Notes: generated by a model not told the origin, from the letters alone. A stretch of 64,000 nucleotides of DNA from Aliidiomarina sedimenti (GCF_003986955.1 NZ_PIPN01000001.1:434001-498000), one strand, 5' to 3'. Counted from the stretch's first letter, positions 18,992 to 29,345 are shown. Translations and numbers: made by a program.

Positions 18992-20884
18992 CTAAGATTT
19001 TCGATAGGTTAACTCATGAACATGGGTCAAAGCCTGACGGATTTCGGTCAGACGAAAGGGCTTGGTCAGGTAGGCATTCATTCCCGCCGCCATCGCACGC
19101 TGGCGCATGGTCGGCATTGCATTTGCGGTCAGTCCGACAATGTAAGGTTGCTTTAACGCTTGCTGGCGGATGCGAATCGTTGCTTCAACCCCATCCAGAT
19201 CAGGCATATGAATATCCATAAAGACAACATCAAACTCCTGGCTTTGCAGCACCTGTAGCCCCATTTCCGCTGAGGAGGTGGCCACGTAAACCTGCTCCAG
19301 GCTGCTTAGCATTTCACCGAGAATCAACTGGTTGACGTCATTGTCGTCGATGACCAGAATCCGATACACAGGCAGCCGTGTTATGCCTTTACTGGCCGCC
19401 ATGGCAGGCTCGGTTGCCGCGACCGGTAAGGTGATGGTAAAGGTACTGCCGAAGCCGGGTTCGCTCTGCACCTCTGCCAGCCCTCCCATTAACTGCACCA
19501 GGCTGCGCACTATACCCAGGCCCAACCCGCCTCCTGGCTTAGGGTGCATGGACTCCTCGCTTTCCTGCTCAAATACATTCCAGACTTTTTCGGTGTCTTC
19601 AATGCCCATCCCTGAATCGGCTACCTGCAAGGTCAGAACATCGTTGTGCCAGCTTAAGGTGACCCGAATAAAGCCGATTTTGGTGAATTTGAATGCGTTA
19701 TTCACCAGATTCACCGCAATCTGTAAAAAGCGTGACTTATCCAGCAATACCCAGTCGGGTACCCCGTCCCGCCGTTCAACCTGATAGTCAATGCTACGCC
19801 GGCGCGCCTGTTCACCGAATAACGACTGCAAATGGGTAAGCAAACTATCGCAACTCTGTACGCTTGGTTTAATCTCCAGCTTGCCCTGGTCGGCGCGGCT
19901 GATATCAATGGCATCGTTCAGTGTGTTGAGAAGATAGTCGCCACTTTCCTGAATAGTCTCCAGCAATTGCCGCTGGTAGTCATCCAGTTCAGTGCTCGCT
20001 AAGACGGATGCCAGGCCGAGAATACCGTGCAAGGGGGTACGGATTTCATGCGACATATTGGCCAGAAACAAGGTGCGCGAACGGGCTGCTTCGCGTGCGT
20101 CCAGTTCCGCCTGACGCTGCTTAGAGATATCAGTGTGGGTTCCGGCAACGCGTACCGGTTCAGCGCCATTCCATTCCACGACTTTACCGCGGTCAAGTAC
20201 ATGCAGGTAGTGGCCGCGGGTGTGGCGAATACGGTAAACATGCTCATAAAACGGTGTATTAGCGGACAAATGCATCTGCAGTGCACGATGCCAGCCGAGG
20301 CGGTCTTCAGGGTGGATCAGGCTTTCCCATAGGGCCACAGACACCTGCGGCGGATTTTCGTCGAGCCCGTACATGGTCAGCCAGCGTTGATTAACCTGCA
20401 GCGTGTTGTGTTGCGGTGCCCAGTCCCAGCTGCCGAGCCGGGTCCCTTCAAGAACCATCTGTAGCTGACTGCGTTCCGCCAGTAGTGCCAGTTCCAGGTT
20501 TTTACGCGTGGTTATATCCAGCAGATAGCCGATCATGTAACGCACGGTCCCCTGCTCGTCCCGCTCCACCATGGTGGTATCAGCCACCCAGACTTCGCGG
20601 CCGTCAGCACGCAGTAGCCGATAGTCCTCGTGGGAAAACGAACTCGACGTCTGATCCTCTAGTCCGGCCCGCACCTCGTCACTGACCCGCTCGACGTCAT
20701 CCGGGTGGACGATATCAATGAACGCCACCCGGCGGCTGTAAAAATCCTCTTTACTGTAGCCGATCAGTTCTCGGACATTGTCAGTGCAATGCAGCACCGG
20801 CCAACCCGGCAAATGGTCCCACACGAACAGAGTAATGTCGTCATTCGCCGAAAACAGCTCAGCCAACTCACGGGCAATAATCAT
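18992..20884 (-). CDS. Hybrid histidine kinase, PAS-PAS-HisKA-HATPase-REC
   Basis: A 630-residue hybrid sensor kinase without obvious membrane segments. Two PAS/PAC modules fill about residues 15-245. HisKA follows with FLANMSHEIRTPLHG, then an ATPase domain (LVNNAFKFT, GGGLGLGIV) and a C-terminal receiver with VIDDND, FMDIHMPDLDG and LTKPF. It can therefore autophosphorylate and pass phosphate to its own Asp. No output domain is present. The ATG at 20884 overlaps the TGA of the patatin gene (TGATG), so the two are probably co-translated. The partner phosphotransfer protein is unknown. Confidence 0.9.
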   Translation of the reverse strand: MIIARELAELFSANDDITLFVWDHLPGWPVLHCTDNVRELIGYSKEDFYSRRVAFIDIVHPDDVERVSDEVRAGLEDQTSSSFSHEDYRLLRADGREVWVADTTMVERDEQGTVRYMIGYLLDITTRKNLELALLAERSQLQMVLEGTRLGSWDWAPQHNTLQVNQRWLTMYGLDENPPQVSVALWESLIHPEDRLGWHRALQMHLSANTPFYEHVYRIRHTRGHYLHVLDRGKVVEWNGAEPVRVAGTHTDISKQRQAELDAREAARSRTLFLANMSHEIRTPLHGILGLASVLASTELDDYQRQLLETIQESGDYLLNTLNDAIDISRADQGKLEIKPSVQSCDSLLTHLQSLFGEQARRRSIDYQVERRDGVPDWVLLDKSRFLQIAVNLVNNAFKFTKIGFIRVTLSWHNDVLTLQVADSGMGIEDTEKVWNVFEQESEESMHPKPGGGLGLGIVRSLVQLMGGLAEVQSEPGFGSTFTITLPVAATEPAMAASKGITRLPVYRILVIDDNDVNQLILGEMLSSLEQVYVATSSAEMGLQVLQSQEFDVVFMDIHMPDLDGVEATIRIRQQALKQPYIVGLTANAMPTMRQRAMAAGMNAYLTKPFRLTEIRQALTHVHELTYRKS

Positions 20885-21954
20885 CAGCGCTGCCAGAGCT
20901 CCACATGCTCGCCCAGGGTCCCTTTTTGCTGCCATTCAGCAAATTGATCCGCCATCCGGTAGCCGACCTCGACCGCTTTTTTCCAGTATGCCTGACGCGT
21001 GTCGGCATCCAGTTTAACGAAGTCATTGCGGTCCGGGATTTTGCCGTAGGGTAGAGCGTCGAGGAAAGCCTGACTGGGATGCATAAAAATCACATTTGGC
21101 CATTGCTTACCTGAGGTTCGGCGCCAACTCAGCTTTTTATCAAACCAGCCTGGAATCACCTCTGAGTGGAAATGCGGATAGAGCACCAGACCGGACTGTC
21201 GCGACAGATCAACATCGAAATGATAGTCGGTAATGCCACCATCGCGATAGACCCCTGGTGGCGCGCCCGGAATATCCCGTACTCCTTCCAGCACCATAGG
21301 AATAGAGCCCGTTGCCAGTAGCGTCTGGCGGAAGTTCCTGCTGCTTAACGCAACGCGGCTGGTCGGCAGATCGTCCCAGTGCTCACCCAGATCCGTTCCC
21401 GCCTGCGGGTGATGGAAAATAACCCGTTCAAAGGCAGACTTGAGGGCTCGCCGGCTGAGTAAATTGCCGGCCGCCGCCCGGGCCAGGCCTATCGCCTGAC
21501 GGCGACGCGACTCAAGCGCCGCCCAGCCATTGCAGCGGGCAACAATCATATGGTGGAGAAAGGTCTGCTGGTTCAGTATTTCACTGATATCCTCATCGCT
21601 GACGTAGTGCTCAAGTAAGGTTTTGGCATTGTCGGTGATTTCTGCTGCGGTCGGTTTGGCACTGTAGGTTTGTGCCCGATAAAGCTCGCAGAACAGTTCG
21701 CTGGCTTTCGCCGCATGCGCGCGACCGAGACTGGCAAAGCGCCACGCCCCGGCTGAGGTACCGAGTAACTGCAGTGGCGTTTTGCGCTGGGCAAAAAACT
21801 CTCCAAACAGATAGTTATCCAGGCCCTGCAACACAAACCATTTCGGTCCGCCTGAGGCACCCAGCAACAAATTTATATCTTCCTGCTGCAGCCCCTTTTC
21901 CTGAATATGTAAGTACGCCTCCGCACCGGCTTTAATGTCTAACCACTTTGTCAT
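20884..21954 (-). CDS. Patatin-like phospholipase
   Basis: A 356-residue patatin-fold lipid acyl hydrolase. The oxyanion region is GASGGPKW (about residue 32), the nucleophile elbow is GTSAGAW (Ser near 65), and the catalytic Asp is in YRDGGITDYHF. The Ser-Asp dyad is intact. No signal peptide is seen. It lies between a DUF3392 membrane protein gene (9 bases upstream) and a hybrid kinase gene (one-base overlap), an unusual company for a lipase. Substrate unknown. Confidence 0.88.
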   Translation of the reverse strand: MTKWLDIKAGAEAYLHIQEKGLQQEDINLLLGASGGPKWFVLQGLDNYLFGEFFAQRKTPLQLLGTSAGAWRFASLGRAHAAKASELFCELYRAQTYSAKPTAAEITDNAKTLLEHYVSDEDISEILNQQTFLHHMIVARCNGWAALESRRRQAIGLARAAAGNLLSRRALKSAFERVIFHHPQAGTDLGEHWDDLPTSRVALSSRNFRQTLLATGSIPMVLEGVRDIPGAPPGVYRDGGITDYHFDVDLSRQSGLVLYPHFHSEVIPGWFDKKLSWRRTSGKQWPNVIFMHPSQAFLDALPYGKIPDRNDFVKLDADTRQAYWKKAVEVGYRMADQFAEWQQKGTLGEHVELWQR

Positions 21955-21963
21955 TGCAAATCC

Positions 21964-22290
21964 TTAAGCCTGACCTTTGCGTTCAGCCAGTACACCCAGC
22001 GTAATAGTAACAATCAGTACCACTGGTGCCAGATAGTAATTGGGCAACTGTGCCAACTGACGAGCAAAAAACGGGGTCAGTAAACTGGTTAACAAGCCAT
22101 ATCCAAAGGCACATAACAGGATGAAAAGCGTCGTTCGCAGGACAAAATGATAATGATGAATCTGTCGCCGCACTGCAGCATTAATGTTATTGCCATACAG
22201 TACCAGTAAGGTGGCAACGACCATCAGCGAAACCGCCATAAGGTGCGGTCTAACCCACTGACTGGCTTGAACAATCCAGCTCTCAAACAT
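21964..22290 (-). CDS. DUF3392 membrane protein
   Basis: A 108-residue inner-membrane protein with three hydrophobic segments. It resembles DUF3392, a family of unknown function found in Vibrio and relatives. I chose the ATG at 22290, preceded by AGGGTAG, rather than the in-frame start at 22317. It is the first gene of a probable operon with the patatin and hybrid kinase genes. Confidence 0.75.
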   Translation of the reverse strand: MFESWIVQASQWVRPHLMAVSLMVVATLLVLYGNNINAAVRRQIHHYHFVLRTTLFILLCAFGYGLLTSLLTPFFARQLAQLPNYYLAPVVLIVTITLGVLAERKGQA

Positions 22291-22422
22291 GTTTCTACTA
22301 CCCTGTTTCCGGTTCACAAAAGGGGGCAGTATAACGCGCTTTGCGGGCTAACGCATAGCGTCTGAGAGTGCTATCATGAGCTCTTCTGAACCCCGTTCGC
22401 TAACACAATTGGATTCGTTTTC

Positions 22423-23241
22423 ATGAAAGTCATTAGTTTTAATATCAACGGCCTGCGAGCCCGGCTTCACCAGCTTCAGGCACTTATCGAGAAACATCAG
22501 CCAGATGTCATCGGGCTGCAGGAAACCAAAGTACATGACGATGCTTTTCCGTTGCAGGACGTTGAAGCCATGGGTTACCAGGTCGTTTTTCACGGCCAGA
22601 AAGGTCACTACGGCGTCGCCTTAATGAGCAAATTGCCGATACAGGACGTGAGCTACGGTTTCCCCACCGACGATGACGATGCGCAGCGGCGTATGATCAT
22701 GGCAACGGTGACGGCTGCCAACGGTGAACTGGTGCGCGTTATGAATGGCTATTTCCCGCAGGGCGAGAGCCGTGACCACCCGGTCAAATTCCCTGCCAAA
22801 GAGAAATTCTACGCCGACCTGATGAATTATCTTGAGCAGGACTTAAGCCCGCAACAGCCTGTCGTGCTGATGGGCGATATGAATATTTCATCCAAGGATT
22901 GCGATATTGGAATCGGCGATGCCAACGCCAAACGCTGGTTGCGTACCGGTAAGTGCAGTTTCTTACCGGAAGAGCGAGAGTGGATGCAACGGTTGATGGA
23001 TTGGGGTTTTAGCGACACCTTCCGTGACGCAAACCCGGATGTAGACGACCAGTTCAGCTGGTTTGATTACCGCTCAAAAGGCTTTCTCGACAACCGCGGA
23101 CTGCGGATTGACCTGATCCTGGCCACCGCCCCCTTAGCACCCAAGTGTGTCGAGACGGGGATCGACTACGAACTGCGCGGTATCGAAAAGCCATCGGATC
23201 ATGCGCCGATCTGGTCAACCTTTAAGCTAAGCGACTCATAA
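22423..23241 (+). CDS. xthA: Exodeoxyribonuclease III
   Basis: A 272-residue AP endonuclease and 3'-5' exonuclease of base excision repair. Family motifs are intact: FNINGLRAR, the metal-binding Glu in [14 protein letters not shown], and the C-terminal DLIL and SDHAPIW with the catalytic His. Length matches E. coli ExoIII. It is divergent from the DUF3392 operon and convergent with yfbV, whose stop is 6 bases away. Confidence 0.96.
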   Translation: MKVISFNINGLRARLHQLQALIEKHQPDVIGLQETKVHDDAFPLQDVEAMGYQVVFHGQKGHYGVALMSKLPIQDVSYGFPTDDDDAQRRMIMATVTAANGELVRVMNGYFPQGESRDHPVKFPAKEKFYADLMNYLEQDLSPQQPVVLMGDMNISSKDCDIGIGDANAKRWLRTGKCSFLPEEREWMQRLMDWGFSDTFRDANPDVDDQFSWFDYRSKGFLDNRGLRIDLILATAPLAPKCVETGIDYELRGIEKPSDHAPIWSTFKLSDS

Positions 23242-23247
23242 CAACAC

Positions 23248-23670
23248 TCAGTATTGATCAGGTGGTAACTCGCTAAGCGCTTTACGCAGGATAAGCGCCA
23301 AGTCAATATAACAGGGCCCCGGGCGATGTGACGGCAGACGCACATCCTGCCCGGCGACCTGCAGCTTACTTTGCAATTCAAAGTACCAGCCGCGAAGATT
23401 CAACGGCAGCTCACTATAAGCCCGCTTGCCCAGCCAGTAATACCCTTGCAACGGCAGCAGCAATAAAAACATAGACGCCATAATAATCATCGGTAAATGC
23501 TCAGTACCGAGCCAGAACCACTGCACGCCAAAATTTGTAACCGCCGCAGCTGGTAACATCCAGCTTACCAAGCGGGTTAACGGAATAATCTGCGCTTCGG
23601 GTAACGCGCCAACCACCGCATGGTTTGGCCACAGTTTCATATACCGCCAGCCGTTTGCAAACACCTTCAT
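23248..23670 (-). CDS. yfbV: YfbV-type (UPF0208/DUF412) inner membrane protein
   Basis: A 140-residue protein with two central hydrophobic segments and the family's WPN, LTR, LPLQGYYWLGKR and LRGWYFELQSKLQ elements. The E. coli homologue is a membrane protein whose loss alters terminus macrodomain insulation. I chose the ATG at 23670 (AGG a few bases upstream) over the adjacent GTG. It is convergent with xthA without an intervening terminator. Confidence 0.85.
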   Translation of the reverse strand: MKVFANGWRYMKLWPNHAVVGALPEAQIIPLTRLVSWMLPAAAVTNFGVQWFWLGTEHLPMIIMASMFLLLLPLQGYYWLGKRAYSELPLNLRGWYFELQSKLQVAGQDVRLPSHRPGPCYIDLALILRKALSELPPDQY

Positions 23671-23862
23671 CACCTACCTGCCTCTTTACGTATCGCTGAG
23701 CTAGCCCTCATGAGCTTAGTGTAATCCTTTTCCACACAACCACCAATGGCCGTTTTTAGCCCACTACGTTCACAATCTGAGCGTAGCGGACAGATATCAA
23801 CCAGTGGTATTACTGTTTAATTATCAGTAACTTGCAATCTTGCGGTCAGGTAACTAACAAAG

Positions 23863-23871
23863 TTATCCACA
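23863..23871 (+). promoter_or_regulatory. Perfect DnaA box
   Basis: TTATCCACA matches the DnaA consensus exactly, in the 284-base interval between yfbV and the EIIA-like gene. It is a single copy and could be fortuitous. Nothing else, including no small gene, is seen in the interval. Confidence 0.35.
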
Positions 23872-23954
23872 GAAAATGGGGATAGCCTGCAAATTGCCAA
23901 ACGGCCAGCGATTTGTCACACTCAGGCTTCTGCTCACAAGGATAAGCTGACACT

Positions 23955-24458
23955 GTGTATTTATTAGACCATCCGACTCAATATGGCACGCTGCAACAGC
24001 GGATTCTGTCACCTGCCAACGGCGTTGCTTCAGCGCTAAGCGAGAGCCCGTTAGCACTCGACCGTCTGGCGATTCCCGGACCAGGTGCGCGAATTAAACT
24101 GCGCACCCAACGCATCCTGGCACCGGCCCGCTGCAAAATATTGAGTGTGTCTGCGGACCGCTGTGAATGGCGCTTAGCGCTCAACAAATCACTCCAGTTA
24201 CGTCTTCTGCTAAGCAGCAGTGCAGCCTTGCCACTGGCAAACAGTCCCTGTCAGCCGGGCGATATTGTAACCCCCAAAGCAACCCTGTTTACACTAACCC
24301 CAGAGGCATTGCGTCAGGACCCGGTATTAACCCTCAATCTTCTCAGCGAACAGACTAAGCTCGGCCTTTTTGTCCATAGCGGGCAACACCGTGCCGGTGA
24401 AGATGTTTTATTCAGTTTAATTGAGCTTTCACAAGAGGTTATAGAACACGACTTATGA
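23955..24458 (+). CDS. Degenerate PTS EIIA(Glc)-like protein
   Basis: A 167-residue protein with weak resemblance to the glucose-type EIIA fold: an N-terminal ILSPANGVA block, a second APARCKILS block and a C-terminal CQPGDIVTPKATLF block occur in the order seen in Crr. The two histidine segments of EIIA are replaced (WRLALNK and LRLLLSS), so phosphotransfer is unlikely. The start is a GTG with AAGGAT upstream. It overlaps yffB by 4 bases (ATGA). A regulatory or structural role is inference. Confidence 0.6.
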   Translation: MYLLDHPTQYGTLQQRILSPANGVASALSESPLALDRLAIPGPGARIKLRTQRILAPARCKILSVSADRCEWRLALNKSLQLRLLLSSSAALPLANSPCQPGDIVTPKATLFTLTPEALRQDPVLTLNLLSEQTKLGLFVHSGQHRAGEDVLFSLIELSQEVIEHDL

Positions 24459-24805
24459 GCACAGTCCTATTTGGTATAAAAAACTGCGATACGGTGAAGA
24501 AGGCTCAGCGTTTTCTTACCACTCATGATATCCCGTTTGAATTTTCCGATTTTCGCGACGAGCAACCAACGGCTGAACAAATCCAGAGCTGGATAGCCAT
24601 CCTCGGCCTGGAAACCCTGGTTAATAAACGCAGCACCACCTTTCGCCAGCTTGACGACGACGCTAAGCAAAGCAACGACGCCGAACGCTGGGTTGAGCTT
24701 ATTCAGCAACAGCCAACCCTTATCAAACGTCCCTTGTTAACGCACGACGGGAGCCTTTATTGTGGCTTCAGCGATAAAAAGTATCAGGAAATCTTCCATG
24801 TCTGA
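24455..24805 (+). CDS. yffB: ArsC/Spx-family protein YffB
   Basis: A 116-residue thioredoxin-fold protein of the arsenate reductase-like family. It has [12 protein letters not shown] near the N-terminus with the single Cys, and IKRPLL later. It corresponds to E. coli YffB, which also precedes dapE. Arsenate reduction is not established for YffB, and a glutathione-linked thiol role is more likely. It overlaps the EIIA-like gene by 4 bases and dapE by 8. Confidence 0.9.
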   Translation: MSTVLFGIKNCDTVKKAQRFLTTHDIPFEFSDFRDEQPTAEQIQSWIAILGLETLVNKRSTTFRQLDDDAKQSNDAERWVELIQQQPTLIKRPLLTHDGSLYCGFSDKKYQEIFHV

Positions 24806-25955
24806 GCAGACGCACCCAACCCTGCAACTGGCCCGCGAGCTCATCGCCCGAGCCTCGGTCACTCCTGAGGACGCTGGTTGTCAGCAAATCATCGGTAAAC
24901 GTCTGCAGGCACTCGGTTTTCAGCTTGAAAGCATGGTCTTTGAAGATACCACCAACCTTTGGGCCCGGCGCGACAGTCAGCCCGGCGGCCTGTTTTGTTT
25001 TGCCGGTCACACCGATGTGGTGCCGGCAGGTGATCTCGACAAATGGAATACCCCGCCCTTTGAACCAACTGACATTGATGGTGTTTTGTTTGGTCGTGGG
25101 GCTGCTGATATGAAAGGTAGCCTGGCCGCTATGGTAGTGGCCTGCGAACGTTTTATCGCAAAGCACCCAGAACACAAAGGCTCGATCAGTTTTCTGATCA
25201 CCAGCGATGAAGAAGGCCCGTTTATCAATGGCACCACACGGGTTATCGATACGCTGGAAGCTCGTAACGAAAAAATACGCTGGTGCATTGTCGGTGAACC
25301 TTCCAGTACCAGTTATTGTGGCGATATCATCAAAAACGGGCGCCGCGGCAGTTTAACCGGTGACCTCCAGGTCTGGGGTATTCAGGGTCATGTCGCCTAC
25401 CCTCACCTGGCCCGTAATCCGGTCCATCAGGCGGCACCAGCGTTGCACGAACTGGCAGAAACAGTCTGGGACGAGGGTAACGACTACTTCCCGCCGACCA
25501 GTTTCCAGATCTCCAACCTGCATGCGGGAACCGGTGCAGGCAACGTCATTCCCGGCACGCTGCATGTCTCGTTTAACCTGCGCTACAGTACCGAGAATAC
25601 CGCTGAGCAGCTAAAAGACCGCATTTTGCGTATTTTTGATGGGTACGGCCTAGACTACGCTATCCACTGGACCCACAACGGGCAGCCGTTTTTGACCACC
25701 GACAGTGGCGAACTGGTTCAGGCCACCCGCGAGGCTGTTAAATCGGTGACCGGTCATCTGCCCAAACTGTCCACTGCGGGTGGCACCTCGGATGGCCGCT
25801 TTATTGCACCAACCGGCGCTGAGGTGCTGGAACTGGGCCCGGTCAATGCATCGATTCATAAGGTCAATGAATATGTCAGTCATAACGATCTGATCGAGCT
25901 GACTGATATGTATGAACAGACTCTAATCAACCTATTGGTGAACGACAAAGAATGA
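24798..25955 (+). CDS. dapE: Succinyl-diaminopimelate desuccinylase
   Basis: A 385-residue di-zinc hydrolase of the M20 family that removes succinate from N-succinyl-LL-diaminopimelate in lysine and peptidoglycan synthesis. It shows the metal motifs [22 protein letters not shown] and ITSDEEGP, plus the dimerisation-domain histidine region. The ATG at 24798 was chosen because homologues start at this point; a longer in-frame start lies inside yffB. The 4-base overlap with the M15 gene suggests one transcript. Confidence 0.95.
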   Translation: MSEQTHPTLQLARELIARASVTPEDAGCQQIIGKRLQALGFQLESMVFEDTTNLWARRDSQPGGLFCFAGHTDVVPAGDLDKWNTPPFEPTDIDGVLFGRGAADMKGSLAAMVVACERFIAKHPEHKGSISFLITSDEEGPFINGTTRVIDTLEARNEKIRWCIVGEPSSTSYCGDIIKNGRRGSLTGDLQVWGIQGHVAYPHLARNPVHQAAPALHELAETVWDEGNDYFPPTSFQISNLHAGTGAGNVIPGTLHVSFNLRYSTENTAEQLKDRILRIFDGYGLDYAIHWTHNGQPFLTTDSGELVQATREAVKSVTGHLPKLSTAGGTSDGRFIAPTGAEVLELGPVNASIHKVNEYVSHNDLIELTDMYEQTLINLLVNDKE

Positions 25956-26605
25956 CAAACCCGGACTACCAGACGCTGACCGGACTCACTGCGGCCCATG
26001 TAGCGGCAGAGGTTGACGGCTGTCCGCTCCACCCTGAGACGGTCGCTGCCTTTACCCGCATGCAGCAGGAAGCAGCAAGTGCAGGCCACGACTTGCGCGT
26101 TGCCAGCGGGTTTCGCAGTTATCAGCGTCAACTGGCAATCTGGCAGCGCAAAGTTGAAGCTCTGGGTACTAACCCGGCTGATGAGGATTTGCTGAGCATT
26201 TTACACTGGTCGGCCATGCCCGGCGCCAGTCGCCACCACTGGGGGAGCGACTTGGATGTTTTCGACAAGACAGCATTGGGAGAGCAAGGCTTACGGCTGG
26301 AGCCCTGGGAATACCAAGCAGGAGGCCCTTGTGCCCCCTTGTATGACTGGCTGCAACAGCACGCCCATCGCTTTGGCTTTTACTGGCCATATGATACAGA
26401 CCGCGGCGGTGTAGCGCCGGAACCCTGGCATTTAAGCTATGCCCCGGTTTCGCAGCCGTTTCAACAGGCGTTCACGCTCGAACACTTGCAAGCCGCCTGG
26501 CTTGAACAGCCACCAGCTGCTTTTGACTGGCTGCAACAAAAAGCGCCTCAGCTATTTGCCCGTTATGTGCAACGGGTTGCTGAGGCGCCTCGCGAGTCAG
26601 GTTAG
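25952..26605 (+). CDS. M15-family D-alanyl-D-alanine carboxypeptidase
   Basis: A 217-residue peptidase of the VanY/M15 type. Zinc-site motifs are [13 protein letters not shown] and EPWHLSY, with the substrate Arg region SGFRSYQRQ. It cleaves D-Ala or related peptidoglycan peptides. No signal peptide is visible, which is unusual for a wall enzyme, so it may act in cytoplasmic murein recycling. It overlaps dapE (ATGA), linking two peptidoglycan genes. A strong inverted repeat lies in its last codons. Confidence 0.88.
   Translation: MTNPDYQTLTGLTAAHVAAEVDGCPLHPETVAAFTRMQQEAASAGHDLRVASGFRSYQRQLAIWQRKVEALGTNPADEDLLSILHWSAMPGASRHHWGSDLDVFDKTALGEQGLRLEPWEYQAGGPCAPLYDWLQQHAHRFGFYWPYDTDRGGVAPEPWHLSYAPVSQPFQQAFTLEHLQAAWLEQPPAAFDWLQQKAPQLFARYVQRVAEAPRESG
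26543..26588. repeat. Long hairpin inside the 3' end of the M15 gene
   Basis: Two nested perfect inverted repeats: GCGCCTCAGC with GCTGAGGCGC (26543-26552, 26579-26588) and CCCGTT with AACGGG (26559-26564, 26571-26576). It lies within coding sequence just before the convergent purC. No T run follows, so it is not a standard intrinsic terminator. Confidence 0.6.
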
Positions 26606-26618
26606 CGAACCGGTTGCC

Positions 26619-27329
26619 TTAAAGCTCGACACCAATCCGTTTGGCGACGGCTTCATAGGCTTCAACCACCCCACCAAGGCCCTGGCGGAAACGGTCTTTG
26701 TCCATTTTATCCAGGGTTTCTGCGTCCCACAGGCGACATCCGTCCGGGGTAAACTCATCACCCAGAACGATCTGGTCGCCAAACAGGCCAAACTCGAGCT
26801 TGTAATCCACCAGCAACAAACCGGCTTTTTCAAATAACGAGGTCAGCACCTGGTTCACTTTAAAGGTCAGCGCTTTCATCTGTTCGATTTGTGCCTCAGT
26901 GGCCCAGCCGAAGGTAATGATATGTGACTCGTTGATCATAGGATCATGCAGCGCGTCGTTTTTGAGGAAAAACTCAAACGTCGGCGGATTCAGCGCCTGT
27001 CCTTCGGTCACACCCAGACGGCGGACCAACGAACCAGCGGCACGATTACGCACCACGCATTCAACCGGGATCATCTCCAGCTTTTTAACCAACGACTCAG
27101 TATCCGACAGCAGTGCATCTACCTGAGTAGGCACACCAGCCGCTTCCAACTGCTGCATAATAAAATGATTGAACTTGTTATTGACCATACCTTTGCGGTC
27201 AAGCTGGTCAATCTTCTCACCATCAAACGCAGAGGTGTCATTACGAAACTGCAGGATCAGGCGGTCAGCGTCGTCTGTGGTGTATACAGTTTTTGCCTTA
27301 CCGCGGTACAGCTCTTCTCGTTTTTCCAT
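26619..27329 (-). CDS. purC: Phosphoribosylaminoimidazole-succinocarboxamide synthase
   Basis: A 236-residue SAICAR synthetase, joining CAIR and aspartate with ATP in purine synthesis. It shows YRGKAKTVY at the N-terminus, [28 protein letters not shown] and DYKLEFG. Length is normal. It follows bamC by 26 bases, completing the dapA-bamC-purC order known from enterobacteria. Confidence 0.96.
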   Translation of the reverse strand: MEKREELYRGKAKTVYTTDDADRLILQFRNDTSAFDGEKIDQLDRKGMVNNKFNHFIMQQLEAAGVPTQVDALLSDTESLVKKLEMIPVECVVRNRAAGSLVRRLGVTEGQALNPPTFEFFLKNDALHDPMINESHIITFGWATEAQIEQMKALTFKVNQVLTSLFEKAGLLLVDYKLEFGLFGDQIVLGDEFTPDGCRLWDAETLDKMDKDRFRQGLGGVVEAYEAVAKRIGVEL

Positions 27330-27355
27330 GATTGTTTCTTATCTCACAGCGTTGG

Positions 27356-28456
27356 TTAATCAGCGTGCTCACTGAAAGCTTCAGCAAACACTGGGAACAA
27401 TTTATCGATGGTTTCTTCATCCAGTACTTCATCGTCGTGGCGGATCACGATGTAAAATACATCATCCACTGCATCGACCTGGAACTCATACCCACTGCCT
27501 CGGGGTAAACCAAGTAACCCACGATCTTCAGAACTCCAGAACGCCAGACGACTCCAGAAACCCGGGCGTCCACCCGGCTGGTAATTGGCATAGTAAACAC
27601 CATCGCGCTGGTTGAGGTCTTCAACTTCAAAACCAAGGTATTCAAGCGCGCCAGGCATTAAAACCCAGCCCGCTTCAAAGTTTACATCGAGCGCATATGC
27701 GGGGTCACCCTGTGGGCTTTCAGCATGGCGTAAAGCGCGCGTGGCACGAACCTGAGCAACCCGTTGGTCTTCAAAGTTACGCTGCATACGTAACGATAAA
27801 TCATTCAGGAAACCCGCTTCTACTTCACGTTGCAAACTGACCGGAACCTCCTGCGGTTCACCATCTTCCAGCCAGCTGACATCAGCCGCCGTCACATCCA
27901 GGCGGGCAGAACGACCGTGGCTTGGTGCTTGCATTTCGATGCGCAGGCTATACTCAGAGGTCTGTTCAATCCGGTCGCGGCGTAAACGAGCCCAGAAGCC
28001 TCCACGGGAACGACTGCCTTCAACCGTTTCAATGGTGCCAGTCTGGATATATTCTAATTCGCTTTGCTCAGTAATTTCGATATCGCGTTCAGCCAGCAAG
28101 GTCTGCATCTCTTCCCAAACCCATCCGGCCACGTCGTCCATATCTTCGATCGCATCAAACCAGATCCGTGCGTCGCGGCTTCCCTCTTCAACACGGCTAC
28201 CTGGCACCAATGGCATAACCTGCCGTGGTGAGCGAATACTCTGTTCAGTGCCTACCGGCCCCTGAGCAGTGTCCAGATTAGGAATACTAAAATCCGGATT
28301 CTGGGCAACATTCTGCATACCTTCCGGTACCAGTAATGCTCCCCGTTGATTAATATCGACGTACTCAAATCCACCTTGGGCCTGGTCACGCTGTGATGTG
28401 CACCCTGCCAGTGCGATGACCGTTGTTGTAACGGCTAAACCTCGCCAGAACTTCAT
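27356..28456 (-). CDS. bamC: Outer-membrane assembly lipoprotein BamC
   Basis: A 366-residue lipoprotein with a lipobox ending LAGC near residue 19, an unstructured N-terminal stretch and two helix-grip-like domains. It is a component of the BAM complex that inserts outer-membrane proteins. Identification rests on the domain pattern and the location between dapA and purC. It starts 10 bases after dapA ends. Confidence 0.9.
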   Translation of the reverse strand: MKFWRGLAVTTTVIALAGCTSQRDQAQGGFEYVDINQRGALLVPEGMQNVAQNPDFSIPNLDTAQGPVGTEQSIRSPRQVMPLVPGSRVEEGSRDARIWFDAIEDMDDVAGWVWEEMQTLLAERDIEITEQSELEYIQTGTIETVEGSRSRGGFWARLRRDRIEQTSEYSLRIEMQAPSHGRSARLDVTAADVSWLEDGEPQEVPVSLQREVEAGFLNDLSLRMQRNFEDQRVAQVRATRALRHAESPQGDPAYALDVNFEAGWVLMPGALEYLGFEVEDLNQRDGVYYANYQPGGRPGFWSRLAFWSSEDRGLLGLPRGSGYEFQVDAVDDVFYIVIRHDDEVLDEETIDKLFPVFAEAFSEHAD

Positions 28457-28466
28457 GCAAACTCCG

Positions 28467-29345
28467 TTATTTTAGTAATCCAGCATTATGTAACGCTGCT
28501 TCGATAGCTTTCTGGCTCTCAAGTTCCGGAGATGTCAGCGGTAAGCGGTAAAACTCGTTAATCCAGCCTAACCGTGCCATCGCCCACTTCACCGGAATCG
28601 GGTTCGCTTCAATGAAAAGTTTGTCATGCAATTCGCGCAGTGGCGCGTCCAGTGTTTCAGCCTGCTCCCGCTCACCGCGGCGTGCGGCGTCGACCAATGC
28701 TTTGATCGTTTTTGGCACCAGGTTGGCAGTGACGCTGATAACACCATCCCCGCCCTGTAATAAAAACTCACACGCGGTGGGGTCATCGCCACTGAGCAAA
28801 ATAAACTCGTCACCACAGGCGTCTTTCAGTGCTTTTACCCGGGACACATCACCGGTTGCTTCCTTAATACCTACCACATTGGGTATTTTCGCCAGCTCTG
28901 CGACCATCTCAGTCGACAGGTCACAGCACGTACGGCCCGGAACATTATATAGAATCTGCGGAATATCAGCGGCTTCGGCTGAAGCACGATAATGGGCAAG
29001 CAAGCCGGCACGGCTTGGCTTGTTGTAATAAGGAGTCACGTTCAGGAAGGCATCAACGCCGAGGTTGGCCATCCGTTCAGTCAGTTGTACTGACTCAGCA
29101 GTGGCATTGGAGCCGTTACCGGCAATAACCTGAATGCGGCCATTGGCAATCTCAACGGTGGCCCGCACTACATCGACATGCTCGTCATGGCTCAGGGTTG
29201 GTGACTCGCCCGTGGTACCAACCGCAACAATAGCGTCGGTGCCCTGTTTAATGTGCATTTCAATCAGTTCGGCGAGCAAAGTGTAATCAACATTCCCCTG
29301 CTTGGTGAACGGCGTCACCAACGCGACCATACTACCTGTCAGCAT
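28467..29345 (-). CDS. dapA: 4-hydroxy-tetrahydrodipicolinate synthase
   Basis: A 292-residue class I aldolase that condenses pyruvate with aspartate semialdehyde, the first committed step to lysine and diaminopimelate. [22 protein letters not shown] and LYNVPGRT are present, and the Schiff-base Lys lies in [10 protein letters not shown]. It leads the dapA-bamC-purC run. The window also holds dapE, but in a separate unit. Confidence 0.96.
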   Translation of the reverse strand: MLTGSMVALVTPFTKQGNVDYTLLAELIEMHIKQGTDAIVAVGTTGESPTLSHDEHVDVVRATVEIANGRIQVIAGNGSNATAESVQLTERMANLGVDAFLNVTPYYNKPSRAGLLAHYRASAEAADIPQILYNVPGRTCCDLSTEMVAELAKIPNVVGIKEATGDVSRVKALKDACGDEFILLSGDDPTACEFLLQGGDGVISVTANLVPKTIKALVDAARRGEREQAETLDAPLRELHDKLFIEANPIPVKWAMARLGWINEFYRLPLTSPELESQKAIEAALHNAGLLK

